Source: Pseudomarimonas arenosa
GTDB lineage: Bacteria > Pseudomonadota > Gammaproteobacteria > Xanthomonadales > Xanthomonadaceae
Length of the DNA stretch: 56,846 nt
NCBI RefSeq assembly: GCF_014841215.1
Contig: NZ_JACYTR010000028.1
Coordinates: 1-56,846 of the forward strand
Direction of reading: 5' to 3'
Part shown: piece after piece, positions 49,254 through 56,846 of the stretch
How positions within the stretch are numbered: position 1 is the first letter of the stretch
Layout: every line of letters begins with the position of its first letter
The notes under the pieces: model-generated
Databases searched by the model: none
What the model was told of the DNA's origin: nothing
The model's input: only the letters and a program-made list of their open reading frames with translations
Program-made: the position numbers and the translations under genes

Positions 49254-50759
49254 CTACGCTGTCCCGGCCTCTGGGCGCATGTACGGGAACAGCAACACGT
49301 CGCGAATCGAGTTCGAATCGGTCATCAACATGACCAGGCGGTCGATGCCGACACCCAATCCGCCGGTCGGTGCCATGCCGTATTCAAGCGCGCGGATGTA
49401 ATCGGCGTCGTAGTGCATCGCCTCGTCATCACCGCCCTCCTTGGCCTCCACCTGGGCCCGGAAGCGTGCCGCCTGGTCCTCGGCATCGTTGAGCTCGGAA
49501 AAGCCATTGGCAATTTCCTTGGCATTGATGAACAGCTCGAAGCGATCGGTGATGCCCGGCTCGCTATCGCTCTCGCGCGCCAAGGGGCTCACTTCAACCG
49601 GATAGTGGGTGATGAAGGTCGGCTGGATCAGTTTGCCTTCCACCGTCTCCTCGAAGATCGACAGCAGCAGCTTGCCCCAACCATCGCCCGGCTTGACCGC
49701 GATACCCAGCCGCTTGGCGTGCTCAGCAATCGCCGCCCTGTCCTGGCGCTGGAAAATGCTGATCTCGATCTCGGGGTTGCAGTGGCAGACCGCTTCGTCC
49801 ATACGCCAGCGACGGAATGCCGGGCCGACATCGATGCTGGCGCCTTCCCAGACCAGCTGGGTGGTGCCCAGCACCTCGTTGGCCACATCGCGGATCAGCG
49901 ACTCGGTCAGATCCATGACTTCGTTGTAGGTGGCATAGGCCTCGTACAACTCGAGCATGGTGAACTCGGGGTTGTGACGGGTACTGACGCCCTCGTTGCG
50001 GAAGTTGCGATTGATCTCGTAGACCCGTTCCAGTCCACCGACTACCAGACGCTTCAGATACAACTCCGGCGCCACGCGCAAATAGAGATCCAGATCCAGC
50101 GCATTGTGATGGGTGACGAACGGCCGTGCCGTGGCGCCACCAGGGATGTAATGCATCATTGGCGTTTCCACTTCCAGGAAACGGCGTGCGTCGAGCCAGG
50201 CGCGAATGGCCCGCACGATTCGCGATCGCTTGACGAAGACTTCTCGCGCCTCAGGCGTGACGATCAGGTCGACATAGCGATGCCGATATCGCTGTTCGAC
50301 GTCGGCCAGGCCATGCCACTTGTCCGGCAAGGGGCGCAGCGACTTGGTCAACAGCCTGATAGCCTGCAGTTTCACCGACAACTCGCCGGTCTTGGTGCGG
50401 GTCAGCACACCGACCGCGGCCACGATGTCGCCCACATCCCAGTGCTTGAACGCCTCATAGCTCTCGCCCAGCGCGTTGGCCTGAAGAAACAGCTGCAAGC
50501 GGCCAGATTCGTCCTGGATCTGCGCGAAGCTGGCCTTGCCCATCACCCGCTTGGCCATCAGCCGTCCGGCCACGTGAACACGCCGTTCAAGCGCGTCGAT
50601 GGCCTCGGCGGTCCACTGCTCCTTGTCGGCGAACTCCGCCTGCAGATCACCGGCGAATTGCTCTCGCCGAAAATCGTTCGGGAAAGCCACGCCCTGGGTG
50701 CGCAGCTGGGCCAGCTTCTGCCGGCGTTCGGCAATCAAATGGTTTTCGTCTTCAGACAT
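49254..50759 (-). CDS. lysS: Lysyl-tRNA synthetase, class II
   Basis: The 501-aa enzyme has an OB-fold anticodon domain (about 55-160) and a class II core with [11 protein letters not shown] (motif 1), [14 protein letters not shown] (motif 2) and [12 protein letters not shown] (motif 3). It charges tRNA-Lys. It starts 51 bases after the prfB stop, matching the conserved prfB-lysS pair of gammaproteobacteria. AGGGA lies 8 bases before the ATG. Confidence 0.97.
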   Translation of the reverse strand: MSEDENHLIAERRQKLAQLRTQGVAFPNDFRREQFAGDLQAEFADKEQWTAEAIDALERRVHVAGRLMAKRVMGKASFAQIQDESGRLQLFLQANALGESYEAFKHWDVGDIVAAVGVLTRTKTGELSVKLQAIRLLTKSLRPLPDKWHGLADVEQRYRHRYVDLIVTPEAREVFVKRSRIVRAIRAWLDARRFLEVETPMMHYIPGGATARPFVTHHNALDLDLYLRVAPELYLKRLVVGGLERVYEINRNFRNEGVSTRHNPEFTMLELYEAYATYNEVMDLTESLIRDVANEVLGTTQLVWEGASIDVGPAFRRWRMDEAVCHCNPEIEISIFQRQDRAAIAEHAKRLGIAVKPGDGWGKLLLSIFEETVEGKLIQPTFITHYPVEVSPLARESDSEPGITDRFELFINAKEIANGFSELNDAEDQAARFRAQVEAKEGGDDEAMHYDADYIRALEYGMAPTGGLGVGIDRLVMLMTDSNSIRDVLLFPYMRPEAGTA

Positions 50760-50810
50760 CGACAGATTCCCTACACGCGGGTTCTTGACAACAGCTCATC
50801 GTGGATCTGA

Positions 50811-51939
50811 TCAGTGGGCATCTGCGCGTTTCGAGCCCGCTTCCAGGCCCGACTTCAGCGCCGCCTCAACGAACTCGTCGAGGTCGCCATCCAGCACGCG
50901 CTGAGTATCGGTGCGCTCGACGCCGGTACGCAGATCCTTGATCCGGCTCTGATCCAACACGTAGTTGCGGATCTGACTACCCCAGCCGATGTCGGACTTG
51001 CTGGCTTCCAGCGCATCCTTTTCGGCATTGCGCTTTTGCATTTCCAACTCATACAGCTTGGCCGCCAGCATCTTCATCGCCCGATCGCGGTTGGCGTGCT
51101 GGCTGCGCTCGGTCTGACAGGCAACGACAATGCCGCTTGGCCCGTGGGTCAAGCGCACCGCCGACTCGGTTTTGTTGACGTGCTGACCGCCGGCGCCAGA
51201 CGAGCGATAGACGTCCATCTTGATATCGGCCGGATTGATATCGATATCGATTTCGTCATCCACTTCCGGCGACACGAACACCGAAGTGAAGCTGGTATGG
51301 CGGCGATTGTCAGAATCGAACGGCGATTTGCGCACCAGTCGATGCACGCCGGTCTCGGTCTTCAGCCAGCCATAGGCAAAGTCACCTTCGACCCGGAATG
51401 TGGCGGACTTGATGCCGGCCACTTCGCCAGCACTGACTTCCATCAACTCGGTTTTCCAACCACGTGACTCGGCCCAGCGCAGATACATGCGCAGCAGCAT
51501 TTCTGCCCAGTCCTGCGCCTCGGTGCCGCCAGCGCCTGCCTGAATGTCAACAAAGGCCGATGCCGCATCCATCTGACCGGAAAACATGCGCTGGAACTCA
51601 AGCTGTTCCACGCCACGCTGAAACTTTTCGACGTCGGACAGCACCGCTTCCACCGTGCCCTCGTCTTTCTCTTCAGCGGCCAGCTCAAGCAGCTCGCCGG
51701 CTTCCTTCAGACCATCGCTCAGGCTGCGAATGCCGACCACGACCTTTTCCAGGGCGCCTCGCTCGCGGCCCAGGGCTTGCGCCTTGTCCGGGGTGTTCCA
51801 GATATCCGGGCTTTCCAGCTCGCGGCTGACTTCTTCCAGACGTTCGACCTTGTGGTCGAAGTCAAAGATACCCCCGTAATGCATCAAGCCGCCCGGAGAG
51901 GTCAGCGATGCGGGCATGAATCGGATTGGTCTCGATCAT
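50811..51939 (-). CDS. prfB: Peptide chain release factor 2, with programmed +1 frameshift
   Basis: RF2 releases peptides at UGA and UAA. The first 25 codons begin ATGATCGAGACC (51937-51939) and end ...LRGYL at CTT TGA; reading then shifts +1 and resumes as [12 protein letters not shown] for 350 more codons (375 in all). The GGQ motif ([17 protein letters not shown]) is intact. The SPF-type anticodon element is not spelled out here, so codon recognition rests on the family match. The same strand carries lysS downstream. Confidence 0.95.
51861..51876 (-). promoter_or_regulatory. prfB programmed frameshift site
   Basis: The minus-strand sequence is CGGGGGTATCTTTGAC: an internal Shine-Dalgarno-like GGGGG three bases before CTT TGA C, the classic autoregulatory frameshift signal. 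UGA is read through by a slip at CTT when RF2 is scarce, so RF2 controls its own level. Confidence 0.93.
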
Positions 51940-52021
51940 GTCGTGTTCTGTTGCAGTGCAGTAAAAAGGTTGCAAAGAATAGCAAGTTCAGCCGTCCAGC
52001 GGGCCGCGAATCGCAGCTGCG

Positions 52022-53710
52022 ATGCTAAGCTTCGGCCGATCGATTCAGCCCACCCCGCAGCTCACAGGGACTTCACGCTTGGCCCGGACCCGCTTCGATA
52101 TCCCTGAGGTTCCTTCTCGTTGGCGCTACCTGCGCTGGCTGGCCCTACTGCTATTGCCGCTACCGCTGATCTACGGCCTGTCGTTGCACCACGCGCAATC
52201 CCTGGCCGACCGCGCCATCCTGCTCAGCCTGGGCGCAGGCCAGCTACAGCGCGACCTCGCCTGGGTCGATGTCCGCGGTCAGATCCACGTCGGTCAAGTC
52301 AGCTTTACCGCCGAGGGCGGTGACCGGGTCTGGCGTGCGGCGAAAGCCGAGATCAGCACACCGGGTTGGATCTGGTGGCTGGGCCAGGCTATCGAGTTCG
52401 ACCCACGGCGACGCCCGATCAGTCGGCTGCGCGTGGAGTTTCGCCAGCTCGAGGTAGGCGACGGGCGCGAACCCGCGCTCGGTGAACTCGGGCCGGTGGG
52501 CGTGTCCGGCGCGCCGTTCGAGACCGAAGGCTGCAGTGGCGCACTCAGCTGGAGCGACAGCGAACTACGGGAAATGGGCATCGACCCGCAAGCAGCGCGC
52601 CTGCGCTTTGAGTTCCATAGTCGCGATTCCCTGCTTGAAACCGACATCGAGTACGAAGTGGCCGAGTCTTCACGGGCGCGACTGCTGCGCTCGCAGCGCC
52701 TGCCCATGCCTCTGACCGTCCTCCTGGTCGACCAATTTCCGCGCCTCACCCAACAGGAAACCTGGCAGGTGGAAGACCTTGGTTTCGTGCGCAAGCGTAC
52801 CAAGTACTGCGCAGAGCGCAGTGCCATCAGTCAGCGGGAAATGATTGAGCGCCACCTGCAGAGCGTGAGTCGCTTGCTCGAAACGGTGGGCCTCGAAGCC
52901 GTGCCGGTGATGACCGAGTTCTATCGCCTGTATGCCCGCGACGGCGGCGACCTTAGCTTACAGCTTCGCTATCCAGAGCCTTGGGCGGCACACCCCGAGG
53001 CCACCTTGGGCCTGGATCAGGAGACGCTGGCCAGCAGCCAGGGCACCATGCAACGCGGAGAGGAATCAGCGGTGTTCCTGTGGCCAACCCGTCCGATTCG
53101 GGCCTTGCCTGAATGGAGTGGTGGCATGCCAACCTACGATGCCCTGCAGCGTGAACTGAACGGTGGTGGCATTGACCTGGGAATCGAGTCGGCCGCACCT
53201 CCCTTGTGGAGCCGCCGGCCGGCCGACCAGATCGACCTCAGCGGGCTGGGCATGCCCAACCTGGATGACGCCTACCTGCTACTGACCGGCGGCACTGCGG
53301 GCATCATCTCTGGAGATACTCCTGCCACTGAGCCACCGCCATCGGATGCGGTCAACACCGCCGATGCTGCAGCTCCGGACACCGCCCCCGCCACGGACGC
53401 AACGACCCCTGCCACCTCCACGCCTGCCGCAACGGCTTCCGGCAGTGCTGCTCGCGGCACCAGCAGCCCGTTGATCCCGCCGCCGCGCACCGTGGTCATC
53501 GGCCGCCAGAGCAAGGACATTGAGTGGGAGCAACTGCCCAATGCCGTGGGCAAGCGTGTACGCATCATCACTCAGAGCGGAGCTCAGCGTTATGCGGAGC
53601 TGATCGAGGCCAATGCCGACGAGATCCTGATTCGTACCCGCATCGGCGGCGGTATCGCTGAGTATCGGATCAAGCGCGAGGCCTTCCGCAGTGCGACGCT
53701 GGCTGACTGA
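52022..53710 (+). CDS. Membrane-anchored hypothetical protein
   Basis: Not recognised. The 562-aa protein has one membrane segment (about 36-55, LRWLALLLLPLPLIYGLSLH) with Arg-rich flanks, so a large periplasmic part is likely. An AsmA-like beta-rich region may follow (about 70-170), then a helical segment (270-330), an Ala/Thr/Pro-rich linker (about 430-490) and a small C-terminal beta domain (RVRIITQSGAQRYAELIEAN). The ATG start is weakly supported; the region is divergent from prfB. No homologue or partner is apparent in the window. Confidence 0.75.
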   Translation: MLSFGRSIQPTPQLTGTSRLARTRFDIPEVPSRWRYLRWLALLLLPLPLIYGLSLHHAQSLADRAILLSLGAGQLQRDLAWVDVRGQIHVGQVSFTAEGGDRVWRAAKAEISTPGWIWWLGQAIEFDPRRRPISRLRVEFRQLEVGDGREPALGELGPVGVSGAPFETEGCSGALSWSDSELREMGIDPQAARLRFEFHSRDSLLETDIEYEVAESSRARLLRSQRLPMPLTVLLVDQFPRLTQQETWQVEDLGFVRKRTKYCAERSAISQREMIERHLQSVSRLLETVGLEAVPVMTEFYRLYARDGGDLSLQLRYPEPWAAHPEATLGLDQETLASSQGTMQRGEESAVFLWPTRPIRALPEWSGGMPTYDALQRELNGGGIDLGIESAAPPLWSRRPADQIDLSGLGMPNLDDAYLLLTGGTAGIISGDTPATEPPPSDAVNTADAAAPDTAPATDATTPATSTPAATASGSAARGTSSPLIPPPRTVVIGRQSKDIEWEQLPNAVGKRVRIITQSGAQRYAELIEANADEILIRTRIGGGIAEYRIKREAFRSATLAD

Positions 53711-53816
53711 CCAAGGTCACGAAAGGCCAGATCGTGTCGAATCATTGCAAGGGCGATAGCGGTCGCGATTGCGATCCGCCTTTGATTGCCGCAGGCAACA
53801 TCTGACGGAGGAACCA

Positions 53817-55508
53817 ATGCTTAACCCACCGCTTCGACTCAAGACCTTGCTGGCGGCGACCGTGCTGGCAGCGATCGGTGGCTCGGCCCAGGCCGATACC
53901 CTGGTGCTGAATGCCCACATCATTACGATTGACGACGAGATGCCCCTGGCCGAAGCCATGCTGTTCGACGCCGGCGGCGTGATTCGAGCGATCGGCAGTC
54001 GTGCCGAACTTGAAACTCGCGCAGCGCAGGCAAGGCGCCTCGACCTCGGCGGAGCCACCGTGGTGCCGGGTTTGATCGACGCCCACGGGCACGTGCTGAA
54101 TCAGGGACTGGCCCTGATGCGGGTCGACCTGGTCGGCACCGAAAGCAAGGCGGCGGTGATTCAACGCCTGCAGGCGTTTGCTCGCGACCTGCCTGCCGAT
54201 AGCTGGCTGCTGGGTCGCGGTTGGGATCAGAACGATTGGCCTGGCGCCGATGGCGAGTTCCCCAGCGCCGCTGATCTCGACACAGCCTTCCCGGACCGTC
54301 CGGTGTGGCTGACCCGGATCGATGGCCACGCCGGCTGGGCCAATAGCGCGGCCATGCGACTGGCCACACGTGATCTTGACGGCAAATGGCAACCGGAGGG
54401 CGGGCAGGTACTGCGGCAGAATGCTCGCGCCACCGGGGTCTTCATCGACACTGCCATGAGCGTGATCGCGCAGGCGATACCAAAGGAATCAGAACAGGTG
54501 CTGCGAGAGGCGCTGAGGCGCTCCACCCAGCATTTGGTTCAATTGGGGCTCACGGGCGTGCATGACGCCGGCGTGTCCTGGGCACAATTTCAATTGATGC
54601 AGGGCTTGGCTGATCGCGGTGAACTCGCGCTGAGAATCTACGCCATGGCCGATGGAGACTCGGCCGCCCTGGAACGGCTGTGTCAGAGCGGTCCATATCG
54701 TCACGCCAACGGCCGGCTAAGCATGCGTGCGGTCAAGCTGTACTCCGACGGTGCCCTGGGATCGCGCGGAGCCCTGCTGAATGCGCCGTACAGTGATGCG
54801 CCCGATGTCACTGGCTTGCCGGTGATGTCACGCGACGCGCTGGCTGCGGCGATGAAGAAGGCCGCTGAATGCGGCGTTCAAGCAGCGACCCACGCCATCG
54901 GCGATGCAGCCAATCAACGGGTGTTGGATCTGTACCAGGACGTGCTGCATTCGGGCCACAACAAGGCTGGCGGCGATCATCGCTGGCGCATCGAGCATGC
55001 CCAGATCATTGCCCCATCTGACCTGGGCCGCTTCAGCAAGCTCGGCGTCATCGCCTCAATGCAGCCGACCCATGCCACCTCAGACATGCCCTGGGCCGAA
55101 CAACGGGTGGGGCCGTCGCGCATCGTCGGTGGCTACGCCTGGCGCAGCCTGAGAGATCTGGGCGTCCATCTGGCATTGGGATCTGATTTTCCGGTGGAGA
55201 GCGCCGACCCCATGCTGGGCCTGTTTGCCGCCATCACCCGCCAGGACCTGCAAGGCCAACCGCTGCAAGGATGGTATCCGGCACAGCGACTTACCGCCTA
55301 TGAGGCCCTGCGCGGCTTTACGCTGGACGCCGCCTACGCCGGCTTTGATGAGCAGCGCCTCGGCTCGCTGCGCATCGGCAAGCAAGCGGACTTCGTCGTG
55401 CTCCGGCGTGATCCACTGGCTTTGAATGGACAAGGACTGCTTGAGCGCCCCGTCCAGGCCACCTATGTCGATGGACAGCCGGTGTACCAACGCGCTGGAA
55501 ATGATTGA
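53817..55508 (+). CDS. Exported amidohydrolase family protein (YtcJ/Amidohydro_3 type)
   Basis: The 563-aa protein has a signal peptide (LLAATVLAAIGGSAQA) and the amidohydrolase metal site: HGH in VPGLIDAHGHVLNQG, THAIGDAANQRVL, RIEHAQII and LGSDFPVESADP. It also has GRGWDQNDWP, typical of the YtcJ-like imidase/aminoacylase group. The substrate is unknown. GGAGGAA precedes the ATG. The M23 peptidase gene overlaps its stop by 8 bases, so the pair is probably co-translated. Confidence 0.88.
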   Translation: MLNPPLRLKTLLAATVLAAIGGSAQADTLVLNAHIITIDDEMPLAEAMLFDAGGVIRAIGSRAELETRAAQARRLDLGGATVVPGLIDAHGHVLNQGLALMRVDLVGTESKAAVIQRLQAFARDLPADSWLLGRGWDQNDWPGADGEFPSAADLDTAFPDRPVWLTRIDGHAGWANSAAMRLATRDLDGKWQPEGGQVLRQNARATGVFIDTAMSVIAQAIPKESEQVLREALRRSTQHLVQLGLTGVHDAGVSWAQFQLMQGLADRGELALRIYAMADGDSAALERLCQSGPYRHANGRLSMRAVKLYSDGALGSRGALLNAPYSDAPDVTGLPVMSRDALAAAMKKAAECGVQAATHAIGDAANQRVLDLYQDVLHSGHNKAGGDHRWRIEHAQIIAPSDLGRFSKLGVIASMQPTHATSDMPWAEQRVGPSRIVGGYAWRSLRDLGVHLALGSDFPVESADPMLGLFAAITRQDLQGQPLQGWYPAQRLTAYEALRGFTLDAAYAGFDEQRLGSLRIGKQADFVVLRRDPLALNGQGLLERPVQATYVDGQPVYQRAGND

Positions 55509-56457
55509 TCCGGCGACTCCAAGCTTGGGCTTCCCGTCCAACGTCAGTTCTGGTCAGTTCGGCCCTGCCAGGAGCAGCGTCTTGCTGCTTTTTGCGGTAC
55601 TTGTATTGCTGCCCTGTTCGGCCCGTTCGCAGACCGTCTACAAGCATGTGGATGCACACGGCCGAGTGACCTACACCGACCGACCGCCCGACACTGACCA
55701 GTCGGTCGAAACCCGGCGCTTTCGTGCCGAGAATCAGCCCTTGGCTGCCTTGCGCTTTCAAACCGAGCGATCTGAACATATAGTTTGGGTACGAAACCTG
55801 GTCAGCGGCCCGATCGAAGTCGAACTCAGGCTGCTGGAGCCAGCGCCGGTGGTAGCTGCCCCTTCGCTGCCGGTGCGCCGCATGGTGGCTGCAAGCACCG
55901 AAGTCGCCGCGGTGCGGCTGCGTCCAGATGGCAGTGGACAAGCGGCGACGCTGTCGGTAGGCATGCGTGCCCTGCCCGGCGATCCAGCAGCTCGGCACAG
56001 TGAATTTCTTTACCAGTTGCCCTTCGAAACATCGAACTGGACGCTGGGACAAGGCTTCAACGGCAGCTTCAGCCATCAGGATCCGGAATCCCGCTACGCG
56101 GTCGACTTCGGCCTTGATGAGGGTACGCCGGTGAAGGCTGCTCGGGGCGGCATCGTGATGCAGGTGGAAGACGACTTTACCGGCAACGGTCTGGATCGGG
56201 AAAAGTTCGGTTCACGCGCCAACAATATTCGCATCCTGCACGACGACGGCAGCATGGCGATCTACGGCCATCTGTCGGTGGACAGTGTGATGGTGCGCGC
56301 TGGCGCGCGGGTGCAGCCTGGCCAGATCATAGGCGCCTCCGGCAATACCGGCTTCTCGACCGGTCCTCATCTGCATTTCGCGGTGCAGCTCAACCGCGGC
56401 ATGCAGTTGCAATCGGTGCCGTTCCGCATGCAGGGGCTGCGATTGACCGGAGACTAG
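55501..56457 (+). CDS. M23 family metallopeptidase with DUF4124 domain
   Basis: From the ATG overlapping the amidohydrolase stop, the protein is 318 aa. A membrane or signal segment (about 25-42, SSVLLLFAVLVLLPCS) is followed by a DUF4124-type segment (VYKHVDAHGRVTYTDRPPD, residues 47-64). A LytM/M23 zinc peptidase domain follows. Zinc ligands are H192 and D202 (FSHQDPESRYAVDF) and H292 (GPHLHF, with H290 and H257 near the site). M23 enzymes cut peptidoglycan cross-bridges. The upstream frame before the ATG lies inside the amidohydrolase gene and is not needed. Confidence 0.9.
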   Translation: MIDPATPSLGFPSNVSSGQFGPARSSVLLLFAVLVLLPCSARSQTVYKHVDAHGRVTYTDRPPDTDQSVETRRFRAENQPLAALRFQTERSEHIVWVRNLVSGPIEVELRLLEPAPVVAAPSLPVRRMVAASTEVAAVRLRPDGSGQAATLSVGMRALPGDPAARHSEFLYQLPFETSNWTLGQGFNGSFSHQDPESRYAVDFGLDEGTPVKAARGGIVMQVEDDFTGNGLDREKFGSRANNIRILHDDGSMAIYGHLSVDSVMVRAGARVQPGQIIGASGNTGFSTGPHLHFAVQLNRGMQLQSVPFRMQGLRLTGD

Positions 56458-56460
56458 CAA

Positions 56461-56492
56461 CTTGAAGCTTGAACATTCTGTTCAACTTCAAG
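56461..56492 (+). terminator. Stem-loop after the M23 gene
   Basis: CTTGAAG(CT)TTGAAC at the left pairs with GTTCAA(C)TTCAAG at the right, loop ATTCT, just after the stop. It is the same palindromic block as at 19563 and 7195, so it may be a repeat doing a terminator's job. Confidence 0.55.
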
Positions 56493-56512
56493 CTCCGCGA
56501 GTTCGCTGCCGT

Positions 56513-56678
56513 TAGCAGGTTGCTGAAATACTCATTTCAGCAGCCTGATTTGCGCGCCACGGACGGCGCGCGCGGAAATCGAACACGCAAGTGGTTGATT
56601 TCCGGCATGGGTGGCGCGGCTTTGCCGCGACCGCTTGCGCTGAAAACATCCAGGATGGAGTATTTCAGCAACCTGTTA
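56513..56678. repeat. MITE-like element with ~20-bp terminal inverted repeats
   Basis: The left end is AGCAGGTTGCTGAAATACTC and the right end reads inward as AACAGGTTGCTGAAATACTC, one mismatch in 20. About 125 bases of non-coding sequence lie between, with the blocks shared with 10424-10505 and 19726-19906. No transposase is encoded. Confidence 0.7.
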
Positions 56679-56729
56679 GACAGGCGGCGCGGACTCGCCG
56701 GCGCAGCACAGCGTGTCCTCGATGCGCTA

Positions 56730-56846
56730 GTGTCCTGTCGCAGAAATACGTTTCGCAAGGCGCGCGATCTTTTGCAAGATTGAGTCGGCGGTGGCGATCC
56801 ACTGGAAAGGGGTTGCGTCAGCGTTGTATCGGGTTACGAAGAGCTC
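56730..56846 (-). mobile_element. IS630-type element, partial at window edge
   Basis: Starting GTGTCCTGTCGCAGAAATAC after a TA, this matches the 214-bp remnant at 16940 almost base for base, with its extra GT retained. On the minus strand it encodes the transposase C-terminal tail (FVTRYNADATPFQWIATADS-like, then ARLAKRISATGH), and the stop codon is formed by the flanking TA. Whether a full-length transposase continues beyond the window cannot be seen. Confidence 0.7.

Noticed and set aside
48813-50810. 665-codon frame opposite lysS
   Set aside because: Antisense shadow; the minus-strand product is a clear synthetase.

Overview
The window reads as chromosome of a GC-rich (estimated low-60s % GC) gammaproteobacterium. 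The Xanthomonadales/Lysobacterales group is the best guess: it carries infA, clpA/clpS, a Nudix-mnmA-hflD block, paired acnA and acnB, prfB-lysS and a long Lhr helicase, plus several large secreted hydrolases. The lineage is inferred from gene content and neighbourhoods only. No rRNA, tRNA or CRISPR was seen.

Layout. 0.2-5.2 kb: an M15 peptidase, then histidyl-tRNA synthetase overlapped by a histidine ammonia-lyase-type enzyme, then infA. 5.2-11.8 kb is an accessory stretch between infA and clpA: a frameshifted trypsin-like protease, an OmpA-type lipoprotein, a fasciclin-domain protein, a hemerythrin-DUF3050 pair, and a LuxI/LuxR quorum-sensing pair with a plausible lux box. 11.8-16.9 kb: clpA, clpS and the tightly overlapping Nudix-mnmA-hflD operon. 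16.9-20.4 kb: a PAS-containing chemoreceptor flanked by dispersed repeats, one interrupted by a deleted IS630-type element. 20.4-25.9 kb: secreted proteins (a hypothetical, a subtilase, a lipase).

26.0-36.0 kb: a two-module AAA+ ATPase, the giant helicase Lhr, an exported hypothetical and an S9 peptidase. 36.3-39.4 kb: a small secreted protein upstream of a secreted fibrinogen-like/Ig-repeat protein. 40-46.2 kb: acnB and acnA separated by a VapBC toxin-antitoxin module that lies directly upstream of acnB on the same strand. 46.2-56.5 kb: a lipoprotein, an acyl-CoA ligase, a PilZ protein, lysS, prfB (with its programmed frameshift), a membrane-anchored hypothetical, an exported amidohydrolase and an M23 peptidase. 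The right edge holds a MITE-like element and the start of another IS630-type copy.

Nothing in the window is a clear multi-gene defence island. The leads worth a second look are the lux pair and its neighbours, the HisRS/ammonia-lyase translational coupling, the vapBC-acnB arrangement, the solitary double AAA+ ATPase, a C-terminal tail motif shared by two secreted proteins, and the dispersed palindromic and MITE-like repeats.
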